Assembly (NCBI GenBank): GCA_907165135.1
Contig: OU015567.1
Coordinates: 14,451,001-14,515,000, forward strand
Origin: Oikopleura dioica
Taxonomy: Eukaryota; Chordata; Appendicularia; Copelata; Oikopleuridae
Direction: 5' to 3'
Length of the DNA: 64,000 nt
Position numbers and translations under genes: made by a program. Within the stretch, counting starts at the first letter, position 1; every line of letters starts with the position of its first letter. The notes beneath the pieces are model-generated. The model saw nothing but the letters and a program-made list of their open reading frames with translations. It had not been told where the DNA came from and searched no databases. Positions 31,948 through 44,182 of the stretch are shown here, in pieces.

Positions 31948-32180
31948 AAAAAATGCAAAAAATCTTCCTTGATTTCCAAGAAAAGAAGTTTTTCAGCTGC
32001 CCCAAAGAACAAATCAGTTTTTCTATCTTCGGCGCGCCGCTGCGGAGATCAGCTCAAGCTAGCCCCTTTTTCGAGTGATCCCCTGCAGCGGCGCGCCCAA
32101 GATCGAAAAAGTGATATGTTTTTGGAGGAGCTAAATAGCTGCTTTCTCGGAAATCGAGAGAAATCTCTGTTTTTAATCTT
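31948..32180. repeat. imperfect palindrome with GC-rich core, copy 2
   Basis: Counterpart of 10930-11165. At least eight homopolymers in this stretch are one or more bases shorter than in copy 1, including GGG to GG beside the GC core. Confidence 0.5.
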
Positions 32181-32461
32181 TCACCAAAAGATAGGGGCAA
32201 TTTTTTGAATCATTTTGAAAAACGGTAGTAACATCATTCACGCGCTTTGAGCAAACAAGGAAAAAAGGGTGATACCTTGGGAGAAAAGCCGAATGCTTCG
32301 TGCTGAGAAAAGAGGCACATTTTGTGATTGAAAATGTCTCTAAAATCAGACGAATGCTGTCATGACAAGCTCTTGGGAATTTCGTAGGAGCTTGACCGGA
32401 TGTTGTTTTCAGAGTAACGTTTTTATTACTCCAAGAGTTAAATGTTCCAACTTTCAAGTAT

Positions 32462-32785
32462 TTATTTAGTTACTGGCCAATTTTGACACGTAAAGTGCTT
32501 GGAAGCAGAATCACGAGGAGGGGGAGGAGCAGGAAGCGGCTGGGCGCTGCTATTATTTCCGACATGATAATGTTTATCCACGTGGCTTCTACTTTCGACA
32601 GGAGCATACTTTCCAGCAATAAAGCAATCATTTAAGAGTCTTTTATCGACAGAAAAACGTGGTGGGCGTGTAATTGTTGGCGCCAACAGCAACAAGTAGC
32701 CACTGAAATCACTGCTAGTTTTTTTCGTAATTATGCGCTTGTTTGGCACACGTGCTTCTAGGGCCACGAAAGCTCGATCTTTCAT
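32462..32785 (-). CDS. hypothetical 107-codon ORF, copy 2, doubtful
   Basis: Identical to 11446-11769, including the stop overlapping AATAAA. There is no independent support. Confidence 0.25.
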   Translation of the reverse strand: MKDRAFVALEARVPNKRIITKKTSSDFSGYLLLLAPTITRPPRFSVDKRLLNDCFIAGKYAPVESRSHVDKHYHVGNNSSAQPLPAPPPPRDSASKHFTCQNWPVTK

Positions 32786-32966
32786 AAGATCAAAAGGGCA
32801 CGTGAGGAGACTTCTTTCAAGGTCTGCAATCGCACTTTTAACTTTTTACCTCTCAAAAAAGGGAAAGAATCAATTATACTCCTCGTTGATTTCAAAGAAA
32901 AATATGCTCCGCTTCATGATCGACTTGATCATCCAGTTCTTTGAGAACTTGAGTGTCTGATTGTCG

Positions 32967-33116
32967 AAAAGCCAGCCCCTCCGGCCATTTCCCCGCGGGG
33001 ATTTGGCTGGGGGGGCTTTTTTACGTTTGGAGAGCCTTGGGCCGAAATTGACCAAACGTAGAAAAGCCCCTCCAGCCAAATCCCCTCGGGGAAATGGCCG
33101 GAGGGGCTGGCTTTTT
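32967..33116. repeat. 150-bp hairpin with 64-bp arms, copy 2
   Basis: Same orientation and loop as 11951-12100. Unlike the 43-bp hairpin and the hAT element, it has not flipped. Confidence 0.85.
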
Positions 33117-33165
33117 AAAATCAAAGAAAGTGCGAAATAGTTTTTTTAATCTTAGCTGAGATTGA

Positions 33166-33488
33166 TATTTTACTTTTGCCCGAAACTGAGGACGATTTCT
33201 CAAATATTTTTAAAAGTCTGCGATCGTGAGAGCGTTGGCTATACCCTTAATAAAGTCCTGATGGAGTGAAAAATATCAGTGGCATACCCTTAATTTTTAA
33301 ATTCGGGTTGATTAAAAAGTCGCTGATTTTATTTAATGGCGATTTTAATTTCAACCATATTTTCTTTTGCCCAAAGCTGAGGAAGATTTCTCAAATATTT
33401 TTAAAAGTCGGCGATCGTGAGAGCGTCGGCTATACCCTTAATAAAGTCCTGACGGAGTAAAAAATATCATTGGGCATACCCTTATTTT
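33166..33488. repeat. two direct copies of a ~125-bp repeat, second occurrence
   Basis: Counterpart of 12150-12472, with both units present. Confidence 0.8.
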
Positions 33489-33756
33489 GCCAGATTTGCT
33501 CACAAGAAGCTCAGAAGTAGAAATAAAGTTCGATGTCGAGAGTTGATATAAATGCTCCTTTTATTAATGCCAGATGAATATGTAGTGTTAAAAGAAATGA
33601 AAGTGGGCTGATCTCAGCGTTGTATTAATTTTAATTCAACCAAGCCAAACCACATGTTTCGGGGTGGTTTAGAAAACATGCAGCTACTGTTCTTTCAAAG
33701 GGTAAGTAAATGATGTGAAAATATGATGATATGACGTACGTGGCGAGCTGAATTAC

Positions 33757-34629
33757 CGACCGACCGAGAGCTTCAGAAATTGTGCTTTTCTTGGCTGAAT
33801 TTCGCGACTCCACATCGTCTCGTCCTTGCGATGATTTCATGAATCCCCTGAATTTCGAGGAAATTTCGATTCACGACTTTCGAAACTTACGCGCTGGAGA
33901 TGTTTCCAATATTGCCGGAGATATTGTAGAGGATCGCTCTTGAACGACGTCGCCATTCTTTGAGATCGCGCTAGAATCAACCTTTTAAAAGCGTTCCATT
34001 TTGAACTGTTTTACCCCCTCGCGCTCGCGGGCGAAATTGATCTTCGGATTCGACTTGGAAATGTCCTTGACGGATATGAGAAAGAAAACGACAGTGCCAG
34101 TCTCGTTTTTGATTGGCACTATAAAATCAGTTAGCTACTGTCAGTCCTTTCTTGGCAGCTACCGATATCAAGCTGGCAACTTTGACTTGTTTGATCACGG
34201 CTTTCGCGATCGCTGTAAAAGTGAAACTTGACTTCGACGCGGTACTCTTCCTTGTTTCGCAGGGCGCGCTCGATCCTCTCCTTGATGTCCTGCCGAGTGT
34301 CCTCGCCGTAGACGAACCTTATCGCGCAAGATCGACGCATAACTGTTCGTGGGTTAATTCGCTAGTTGTGGAGTACCCTAAAGCTTGCTCCAGGAGCTAA
34401 TTAACCGAGCCTTTGCAGCGCGGAAGGCCGCTGAGCTCGCAGAAGCCATCTGAGCAATAGACGATCGGGTACTGATCTGGAATCTGCGCATTTCCAAGCA
34501 CGAAGTTTGAGTCTAAGAGACGATCATCCCTCTTTTCTAATTTTCGAGAAAAAACTTACGCGATCCGTCAAATCTCTCTGCGATCGTGTCAAGAAACGTG
34601 TTTTGCGGTGCGAGCAGGCCTTTTCTCAT
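33757..34629 (-). pseudogene. ELK-type KCNH channel N-terminal fragment, copy 2
   Basis: Same six exons, from GLLAPQNTFLD to the EWRRRSRAILY linker, as at 12741-13613, with no difference noticed. It is again cut off before the membrane domain. Confidence 0.83.
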
Positions 34630-35846
34630 TTCTCTGCCTAAGAAAAATTTTAACCCAATGAAAAATTTCTGCCAATTTTTTGGCCAAACTCTCAAGAAGG
34701 CATGGATACAGCCAAAATGCCCTAGAAAACGATATTTACTGTGTTAACCTTCTGCACACTTGGGAAATTGGAAGCACAGCCGTGAGGCCATTCTATTTTG
34801 ATTTTTCTTTTTTCAGTCGGCGGTGGGTACTCTCTTCAAAATTAATCAAAACTCTTCGCGTGGAACACGTGCAGCTGATTTATTCAAAACCTGACAGAAT
34901 AATAAATTCCGTAAACTACCCCAAAAATAAAACACTTAATACTTAGTTCTTCCAGTGCTCGGATTCACAAGCCTGTCTACTATTTACAGGAGACTGCTAA
35001 ATTTGATAAAAATCGAACTCATTTGCTCTTATAAGTCCAGACAGCTGTTTTGAGAGGTAACTTATTTTCTCTTGAAAAAAAAGAAGAAAAAAATTAGCTT
35101 TTGAAAAAAGGATGGCGAAAAGGATGGACTGGCAGTCAGCAATCAAAGTGAATGGATAAAGAGATTCTTAATTGTGAAAAGAAATCGGCCAGCATTTTAA
35201 TAGACTATTCACGAGTTCCACTTTGCACATTTAAAGAGATCCTCGCGCGACGGGAAGCTTCCGCTCCTTTCAGAAGCGATTCTCTGGGGATGAACACTCA
35301 AATTCAATGCCTCGCGAGGCGAACTTCGCGGTACTTTTTTAAAGGAATATTTTTATTTTCGCTGAAATTATGATATCTTTTGAAAAATCTTTCCTTGGAA
35401 AACAAAAATTTAATTCAATGCAACTTTTCAACTTTAGGACCAACTGGTTGATCATTTTTCTTAAATTTCTCTTTGAAATTTTTTCTCAAAAAAGTCGAAA
35501 AATATTTGAAGCATATTTTCAGATCAGGCCTGGCTTGCTTAAAATATCCCGGTAGCCGAATCGGCGGATCATTCCCAAGTTCGTTAAACGCATCATTAAA
35601 CCGCATTAACTGTACTTCCAATTTTGCCCGTGGATGACTTACTCTTTTATAAATTCGCTTCCATGGGTTCTTTTTCAATTTTCAATTTGCAAGTTCTCGT
35701 TTTCAAGTTCACATTTGGCGCTGCGTTTTGTCTTCCTTTGCTGGCTATTAAAATTCAGCAGCGAAAAAACGCGAGCCAGAGGAAGATCCAAAGGATGGCG
35801 CTAGATGCGCCCAAATAATGCCTCTTTTGCAATTACGATCCTCCTC
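34630..35846. other. spacer without recognisable genes, copy 2
   Basis: Copy of 13614-14830. Nothing further identified. Confidence 0.45.
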
Positions 35847-35854
35847 CCCATATC

Positions 35855-36792
35855 TAGGGTAAATCACAAATATTTGAGCTCTTATTTGGACTTTGTAGAA
35901 GAGGCATACAATATCTTTTTATAATCCCCAGAAGCTGAGGATCATTTTGACTATTGATAGTGGGGGGTCATCTCGTACCCTGAGGGCATTTTGGTACCCC
36001 GGAAGTCCCAAAATATGGCCAACTTCGGAAATTCAAATTTTTGAGGCCGTAACTAAGCTTTTTAGACTGAGCTATCCATACCAGCTTGTAGCTCAGGCTC
36101 TGACAGTCATTTTGAGGGGTAGAAAAATATGTCCCGGGCTACTCTAGAAAGTGGTGGAGGTGGTGCAAAGCTGGGGTCAAGACCGGAAATCCAGCTAAAA
36201 TGAACTCTTATCTGATTTAAATACAGTAACACTTTAAAAAGCAACTGTAAATACATAATTGGTCACCAGAGGTCAAGTTGGGGTTACTTGGGGTCATCTA
36301 GGGTCAAGTTGGGGGTGTTTTTATTAAAGACGTATTTTTTAAAAATCTTGACCTTAAATGACCCCGAGTGACCCCAAGTTGACCTCGGGTGACCAATTAT
36401 GTATTTACAGTTGCTTTTTCAAAGTGTTACTGCATTAAAATCACATAAGAGTTCATTTTAGCTTGACTTCCGGTCTTGACCCAGCTTTGCACCACCTCCA
36501 CCACTTTCTAGAGTAGCCCGGGACATACTTTTACCCCTCAAAATGACCGTCAGAGCCTGAGCTACAAGCTGGTATAGATAGCTCCGTCAAAAAGCTTAGT
36601 TACGGCCTCGAAAATTCGAATTTCCGAAGTTGGCCACATTTTGGGACTTTCGGGGTACCAAATGCCCTCAGGGTACGAGATGACCCCACTATCAATAGTC
36701 AAAATGATCCTCAGCTTCTGGGATTATAAAAGGTATTATATGCCTACTCTACTTAGCAAGAAAAAAGTGGAAAATATTAGTGATTTACCCTA
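35855..36792. mobile_element. hAT-like foldback element, copy 2, interior flipped
   Basis: Same insertion site, same CCCATATC duplication (35847-35854 and 36793-36800) and same termini as the element at 14839. The central 315 bp or so is in opposite orientation: features left of centre in copy 1 (TTTTAATGCAG, the three-G GCTGGGTCAAG) appear inverted right of centre here. The outer arms are not inverted. Confidence 0.87.
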
Positions 36793-36800
36793 CCCATATC

Positions 36801-37850
36801 CGATAAAAATCGCGCCTCTGGGAATCGAACTGCTCGAATGATGATTTATTCTGCTTTTGCAGCCACTGCTGGAGAAAGTTACAGCTGCAATGAAAATTTA
36901 ATTTTGAATTGTTACAGTAACTAATTTCAAGTCTAAGTTAAAAGCAGACATGCGGGAATAATATTTTGAAGGGTAGATTGAGGTCGGGAAAAGAAAGACG
37001 ACACAAAGTCGTCGCTTTTATGGCAGGAAAATTACTGTATTCCGCGAGAATTCATTGTCAGTCGATAGACATTTTCGACGATTTGGTCGGCAACAATACT
37101 CGATCTTTTTGCTTGATATTGGACGGTACAAATCTGGGGAATTCAGTAACTACAGTATTTTTCACTGAAATGGGATGAGATGAACAAGCATGAGAATCCG
37201 GACAATCCGCTATTTCTTTTGCCAAATTCCGGATGATCCCGCCACGTTCATGTGCTCCTTCCTTTTTTCGAAAAAATGCTGAAACAAGATCCCGATTTTC
37301 ATAATCATCGATAATCCCCTTTCAACGAGTTCAGATTTGAACGACGAAAGCCCACTATTTGACAGCCGACCGCATTTTTGGAAGCCTTTCGGATCATTTT
37401 GGAATAAGTTAGTGCCTTTGACAAGGTAAAATCTGAACTTTCCGTAGGATTCGTCTGACTACCAGTCAAAAGAAGAAGAATTCGCTCTTACAATCAACAA
37501 AATCAACACTTGCAATCAAGGAGAAATCAAGGCGATGGAAGATTCCCTGTGAAAGGTAATCGGAATTAAATTAATCCCATTTGGCTAGAGGTGGCTTCTG
37601 AAATTGAGGCTGCGGCAGGTATCTAATTGCGGCGGCGGCTGTTTATTTATAATCGAATATTCATCCCAGCAAAGTCTTTCTCGAGTTAACACAAATAAAC
37701 CTGCCACTGTTTATATGCACGGACAGACTGCAAGCGAACATTCTTCCTCGCTATCTGACAAGAAAACAAGTGCTATTTTGAATTTGCATCGATGATGTTC
37801 TCAGGTGAGCTCAGAATTCATCTGTTCTCGAAGGTTCGCAAATGAAGCTT
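36801..37850. other. spacer without recognisable genes, copy 2
   Basis: Copy of 15797-16850. Homopolymers between 36515 and 37270 are systematically one base or more shorter than in copy 1. Confidence 0.45.
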
Positions 37851-37950
37851 TTTATTAAGAGCGAAAAGATTTATTGAACAGAAAAGTTGAATCAGGAATC
37901 AAATCAATTGAAGAACTGCGAAATAAAGAAGCAAAGGAGTTGAATAACAA

Positions 37951-39284
37951 TCACTCAAGCTCAGATAGACAGAAGTACGATTTCTGAGTTCCCTTGAAAA
38001 TAATAACAAACGATCTTGGTGTAGTTATTATACCTTTCTTGTTGTAGAGCGGGAAGCAACCATAGACGCAAATTTGGCATGTTCGATCGTCGTTTTCTGC
38101 GTCTTGGTAAGCGAGTAAGAAAAGGCGCCAACGAATGAGTCTCCAGCGCCGGTCGTGTCGACCACGTCTACTTTTTCAACAACTGGGTGCAATGTCAGCT
38201 CTCCTTCGCCTAAAAATTCATCATTTTTTAAGCAACAATCAAAATCTAGACACTGACTTTTGACGGCAAATCCGTCTCCACCGAGAGTGACAATTACACT
38301 TTTGAGTTTGTATTTCTCCTGTAGAGTTGTCGCCGCGTCTTCAATAGTTTCTTTTCCACTTAGTTCCAGAGCTTCTGTCTGATTCGCGATGAGAAAGTCG
38401 ATCTGTTCAGAGAACGTCTCGAAGTCTTCCCTGCTCGGGCAAGGCGCGGGTGAGTAGATTGTCTTTGCTCCAGCTGCTCTTCCAAGTTGTAGAGCTCTTT
38501 TGGTCGTACTCACAGGAATCTCGTTTTGGCAAATGACGATTTTCGTGCCCTTGAAAGCTTCCTCATCTAAATCTTGAGAATCTTGAAATCTTTGATTGAG
38601 TAATCGACCGGTGCATATTCGAAGCAAGTTGAAGTTTTTAGCGAGAAATATGTCGACAAGAGGAAATACCAATGTTTGAAATGAAAAAGGCGGACAGTAG
38701 TTTATGAATGATTCAAGGAAGTTTCTTCTCGCGCGAAAACGGAGATTTTTGGCAACGTCTTTCGCTAATTCAGCTTCGTCTATCACTATCTGAGCAAACT
38801 CGTGCAGAAATAGGGCTGATTCTTTCGATTGTGACACATTCGCGAACGTGAGATCAAGTAACGCACAAGTCTTCTTGACATCTCTCTGGCGTAAAAGGCA
38901 ACAAGCGAGATTCTCCAAATTTTGCATAAAATTTTGATGCTTCAAATTCGTCGGTAAAGCTCCTTTATTTACATTTGCAAAGCGAGTTGGTAGATTCCAG
39001 ATAAAATTGAGGAAATCAACGAAGACTTTCTGCTCCACGCTACTTAGAGCTATTCTTTCAAGGACTTCGTATGATGAGCAGAAGCCAACGAAGTCGGATA
39101 AAACTGGAAAGATCAATGTCGAGTCGGCAAGAATATTCTTCAGAGAGCAAATGACTTGGATCATTTTCGCAGGAGAGGATGAAATAAGATCAGCGCAAAG
39201 TTTTTCCAGCGCGTCAGAGTCTGAGCTTTTCCCATTCTTTTTAATTCCAAAATGTTCCGGAAGTTTTGTCAAAACATCCAACAT
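37951..39284 (-). CDS. TELO2::RBKS chimeric gene, copy 2 (open)
   Basis: Same fusion as at 16951-18286, but the frame is open from the TELO2 start (MLDVLTKLPEHFGIKKNGK) across the junction to TTRK. An intron with GT-AG ends inside the ribokinase part (after DGFAVK), and a 43-bp intron precedes the last exon GTQKSYFCLSELE. The predicted protein is about 400 residues: a TELO2 solenoid N-terminus and a lidless PfkB C-terminus. One residue is dropped at EHF-GIK relative to other copies, from a four-A run. It is a new gene by structure; function is unknown. Confidence 0.82.
38576..38590. other. junction 3: identical to junction 1
   Basis: The same 15-bp AATCTTGA-type filler between RBKS and TELO2. 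Because it is identical, the fusion arose once and was then duplicated with the 21-kb unit. Confidence 0.85.
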
Positions 39285-39369
39285 TCTTATATTGGGCATT
39301 ATAAATTTAAGAAATAAATTATTAAAAGTAAAGATTGTTAAGAAAATAAGAAAGAAAGTTTTGTTTTTA

Positions 39370-41610
39370 TCAAGAACTGTGGCGGAGTGCAATGAATGAT
39401 TTGAAATCAGCTTTTGAAAAGCTCAATTTAGACATATTTTTCCATAGAGGTTCCTCGAGCTCTGGAATTTCGAAAGGTAGAGAAGCGCTGAGTAGATTAG
39501 ATGGAGAGTGTGACCCTTCCTCACTCGTGTCGAAGACAAGATCGAAGGATTCCGTACTAAAATGACTATTTCTTATTGTTCCTTGTCAAGGGAACTTACC
39601 AGTCTACTGTAAGATCACAGTACGCATCCAAGACGGCTGAGTCTAGCGAACACGAGCTTCGACCAAGTTGCTCCAATAAGAGCACTAGTTCTTGATTTTT
39701 CGGCGTGTTAACCATTCTCAGATAATACAGGACTCGTTCGAGGATAACCCTTTCCGGCTTCAGCATGTAATATTTTGATGCCTCTAAGAATGATTAAAGC
39801 AGCTCGAATTTTCGATAAAATATACCTAGTAAAAAGATCCGAGTATTTCTGGAAAGAGTCCAAACATTATCTGACATTTCTGCTAAAATACCAATCACAT
39901 TCAGCTCTGCCGAATGAGTGCGATGGAGAATTTGAAACACCGGAATAATTATGTTCTCGTCTATGTCTTCAAGGACAACTCGCATGGATTTCTCCAACAC
40001 TCTTTGGGTTATCAGTTTCATGAATGTTTCAGGGTCCCATGTTTTGAATTGGTCCAGGAAAAATGATTGAATAGTTGATTTACAAGTAGTTTGACAGTTG
40101 ATAATTTCTTCGTCAACGAGAATATCACTGTCTTCTCCTGATTTATTGAATAATTCATCAGAAGTAATTGGCAGATAGGCCTCTTCCTCTGGTAACCGGG
40201 TTTTCTTAAAATCAGGAGACAAAGCAGCTATTTCTTCGGTAGGGCCGAATTGAAGCATTAGTTTTATATACAAACGATAAATTTTTGAACGCAAGTTTTC
40301 AGTTTGATTGGTGATTTTTAGCCGTTGAAGAAGATGAAGATGCTGTGCGCCAAGATGAATAGCTAGTTGAAGGTCTTTTTGAAGATTTGAAGAGCGATTT
40401 CTGCTGGAGATACTTTGTAGAAGATACTGGAAGATGTAACTGAAGGAGTCGCAAAAAGTGCTCAAATATATTTCCAAATGCGCGAGACATGAATCTTTCG
40501 TCAAAGTAGCCCGAAGAGATGCCAGCTTTCTCCAGTAGAGACGTATCATCGGTGTTGCAGCGTCCCGCTCCATCGGCCTCTTCGGGAATTCTATGTCCAG
40601 ACTTTCCTGGCAGTTGAAAATCATCAGAATTGAAGATAAACAAGACTTTTGCAAATAAGCTTCAACAAGAGATAATGAAGATTTGAGCTGATCATGTACG
40701 TCTCGAATCCAGGAGGGGAGGATCTTTGAGAGCTCTTCAAGTTTCTTGATCACTAGTCTCAAACTATTCGACAGAATGACCATATTTTTGGTCGTCGTCA
40801 AAGGTAGAACTTCTTTTATCATCCACGAAATACGCTTGCTCGCTTGAATATATTTAAAATCTTAAAAAGACTGACTCTTCACCTGATAAAGCTGTCCTTT
40901 CGAGAGAAATATTTGCCCTCGAAAAAGCAATAGGTGAGATTTCATTCAAAAAGAATTCAAATCGCTTGAAAATTATTGGCGGAAAATCATCTGAAGAATT
41001 CTTGAACGTCTTGCAGTCATCCTGCAAGATCCAAAACTCGATTTCTTCTTCTGAAGAGCTTTCCAAAGGTACCAGTTTACTTATTGGCGTATAGTTCGGC
41101 GACTCTTCAGAAAATATTGATATGACAGCGGCGAGTTGATACAGTTTTGCCTATGGGATGAGGCCGTTACCATCGACAGAAGCTGACAGTAGCTCTCCGA
41201 TGGATTTAGTTTTGAACAGCTTGCTCTGCGATGAGAGCAATTTACTGGAAGCGGACTCGCTGAATTGAATGACGTGCTTCATGTAACTGTTAGATATCGG
41301 ATTCGTTTTCGTAAAATCACTGGAAAAATGCTTCAGCACGAATTCATCCGTAACAAGCCAGAAGCCGACAAGAAGGAGAAAATATTCTGGAGCAGGGCGA
41401 TCACGAATAGCATCAGCAATAACTCGCTCTCTACATCGCTGATAGACTTTGCAAACTTCGCCGTGAGGAGAAAATTGTTTCAGACCTTCAAGAATGACAA
41501 GGATCTCGAAGACACGCTAAAAGCATTTATAAATTTATCCAAAACTTTAAAAAACGCACATGTTTTTCTGAAGCTCTTAAAATGCAGCCTAAGCTCGAGT
41601 TCGACAGGTC
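39370..41610 (-). pseudogene. gene X, copy 4
   Basis: Like the others but with the four-G run (40715-40718), so the frame continues through PSWIRDVHDQLKSSLSL. Only the shared TAG at 41151-41153 breaks it. Downstream is the open TELO2::RBKS chimera. Confidence 0.6.
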
Positions 41611-41633
41611 CTGCGGGATAAAAACTAACTGCT

Positions 41634-42054
41634 TCAAAACTTGTTCACGCCCGCAATCTGTTTCTGCTGATTTTTCATCTTCGTTTTGAAAGGAATATCC
41701 TTTTTCAGTTCCTTGGGCAACACCATTTTGTTGAACACGCGTTTCTTTCGTTGGACAGGTTTGTAAAGCGAGTCTGATCGCTGCTTGAGCTTGATGTCCC
41801 GCTCTTTTCGGATTTCTCCAGCGGTTTACAGTCCTTGCCAGTCGGATTTCTTTGACTCCTCTTATTACCAATAGAATCAGAGAGGCATTAAAAAGGATTA
41901 ATTACCTGTAACAAGTTTGTGACCGGCAGATACATCGACGGAATCGCCAAGTTTACCCAAGTCTTGCAGAAGATAATATCAGAGTATTGCACTCGATCTT
42001 CGAAGGTAATTCTGACAACGCCTTCCGGCTTTCTCAGTGACTTTTTGATGATGT
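41634..42054 (-). pseudogene. BMS1: BMS1 C-terminal relic, copy 4
   Basis: Same exons, TAA and upstream 16-bp inverted repeat (from 42075). Confidence 0.72.
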
Positions 42055-42428
42055 CTCCGATTCAAGAAACAGAGCAGTTTCCTGGGCGTGAGAAAGTTCG
42101 CCGCGCGGCCCGCTGATTGGCCGTCATTTCAGTTCAAAAAACTGTGGCGGTGGCCACGCCCAGGAAACTGAACAACAGCGCCACTTTGAGCGCAGCGGAT
42201 CAGAAACCAAGCCCGGCCGAGATGGAAAAAGATCACCAAGAGCTGAAAAGTTCGAAATGGCCGAAATTCATCATAATTGATAAAAAAAGGGAGGATTTAG
42301 GGGTTTTCGGACACGGAGAATTTGAATTTGGGATAATTTTTTCAAATAAATCAAGATTTACGGAAAAAAAAAATAAGTTTTAAAATTGAAATCAAGGAGG
42401 AATTTGTAAAATGATTTATAAAAACAAA

Positions 42429-42471
42429 AGCCCCTCTGGTTGCTTCCTTTTCGGGAGTGACTGGAGGGGCT
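42429..42471. repeat. 43-bp hairpin, orientation A
   Basis: Same orientation as 8813, although piece 4 is otherwise the twin of piece 2, whose hairpin is in orientation B. Confidence 0.85.
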
Positions 42472-42579
42472 GAGTTTTTTTTTCATCAAAATAAGACTGT
42501 TTTCATGCTTTTTCAGACATAAAAGGCACAGTTTTTTCTAAAAGAAGTTTATTTTTAATGAGAAGAGCAGAATATAAGT

Positions 42580-43445
42580 TTAAATGTCGTCGACTTGGTC
42601 GCCATTGATCCAGGAGTGGAGGGTGATGGTGTAGCTGCTTGCTCGTGCGAATCTAGCATGGTTATCGCGGAAGTATTCCTGGATCTGGATCTTCTTAGAG
42701 GACGCGTGAACAGCCTCTCGCATCAGTCGATCAGCTTCGTCGTCGTTATTTCTTACCGCAGCCTTGACATCTTTTCGATGTTTGTCCAGCATGTGCTTGA
42801 GTAGCTCGGGCTCGTCCAGCATCAAAAAGCCGCACTTGCAGCAGTAGAAGTCGGCGAAGACGGCCTTGCAGACGTGGTTAAACCACAGTTCGTCCAGCTT
42901 GAAAAGAACAGCTTGCTCGTTGACGTCGTGAAAGATATCGGGGTTGATCAATATTGCAAGTTGCTTTCCAAGATCGCCCTCGTTCATCATGAGCTTTGTG
43001 CGGTCGAGATAATGAAGGGCAAAAGTTGAGTCTTGTTGAAAATTTGAAATCCTTCGTCGAAGATATTGCCTAGAAGTGCGAAGAAATCTAAAAGGATATG
43101 ATTAAAATCTTTAAAGGAAAAATAAGAATCATTACCTCTCATGTTGCAATTCGTCGAATGTATATTGAGGCGTGTAGTCCCAGTTGTGATCATCAAGCCG
43201 GTGACGTATCGCTGCGATTGCTGCTTGTTTTGTGTGCCCAATCATCTCGGAAACGATGGTTCGGCCACCTTTGATAATTGAAAATAGAAGAGCAGGAAGA
43301 AGAAACTCGACGATTTTCCAGGAGTTTACCTAAAGAAATTGTTATTTTGATAATTTATTATAAATTAAACTTACTTGTTGACTTTGACAGTTTGCCTTGT
43401 GCTTTTCCTTGAATCCTTTGGCCGTCTGGACATTGTCAATTTCTT
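42580..43445 (-). pseudogene. zinc-finger gene lacking its 5' end, copy 4
   Basis: Twin of 21579-22444: exons 2 and 3 intact, exon 1 cut by the junction, joined to the truncated phosphatase of the next unit. Confidence 0.75.
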
Positions 43446-44116
43446 ATATCTTCGATTCGATCCAACCAGAGGTCTTCTTGATAACAATATGATGGAATGC
43501 CGTATTCTTCATCGTCTCCTTAGCTTCTGCCTTGTACTCGCCAAAGTCGAAATTCTTGAGTCCAAGGAAATGTCTGAAGAGCATTTTCAACAAGAAACCA
43601 TGCGCGAAAATCAGTATTGTCTTGTCAACTTTGGCCTCTTCGATAAGCGACCGGAGAAAATTCACAGCTCTGTATTTGACGTCGGCGTCTGCTTCCATTT
43701 CCGGGCTGTTCCAGTCAACTTCGCTCCTCAACTTGCCCTCGAGTTTGCCCATTCCCTTTTCTTTGAGCAAGTCGTCGCAGATTATGCGTTCTTCCCCGAT
43801 GTCATTCGTAGCGATTTTAGCTGTTTCCAGAGCGCGAGAAAGGGGCGAGGAGTAAACGAGATCAGCCTTGGGAAGAACTTTCGCCTCGGCCAAGCGCTTT
43901 GCTCATTTGCAGATCAGAAATAAACTGAAAATAAACTTGGCGTTCATGAGTGGAAGCACTTTCTTGATCTCTGCCCATTTCGCTCAAAGGAATATCGAGC
44001 TAAAAATCTTTACTTGCAGAAATGACTATTGCGTCTTTTACCTGCCCTTGCAAAATGCCAGCTTTATTGTACGATGTTTCGCCGTGCCGGATCAAGTACA
44101 AATTTAGGACAACCAT
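43444..44116 (-). CDS. histidine phosphatase, C-terminally truncated, copy 3
   Basis: Identical in structure to 22443-23115, ending GWIESKI. RHG and AHG histidines kept. Confidence 0.8.
43445..43449. other. junction 4: identical to junction 2
   Basis: The same zinc-finger/phosphatase join with the same few filler bases, 21.0 kb from junction 2. Confidence 0.85.
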
Positions 44117-44182
44117 TCTAGAGCACTTGATATTTGTGAGTTTTGCATTTAAAAGACAACTTGAACTGTATTTAAAATTAAC

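Larger units (their letters stand above)
22448..43449. repeat. one full unit of the ~21.0-kb head-to-tail array
   Basis: The segment from one zinc-finger/phosphatase junction to the next. The preceding unit (about 1425-22444) and the following partial unit (43449-49297) are near identical and collinear. Offsets between matching genes are 20998-21029 bp, varying only through small homopolymer indels. Inside each unit the TELO2-X-BMS1-zinc-finger stretch occurs twice, so adjacent gene X copies are alternately 12.6 and 8.4 kb apart. Confidence 0.9.
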
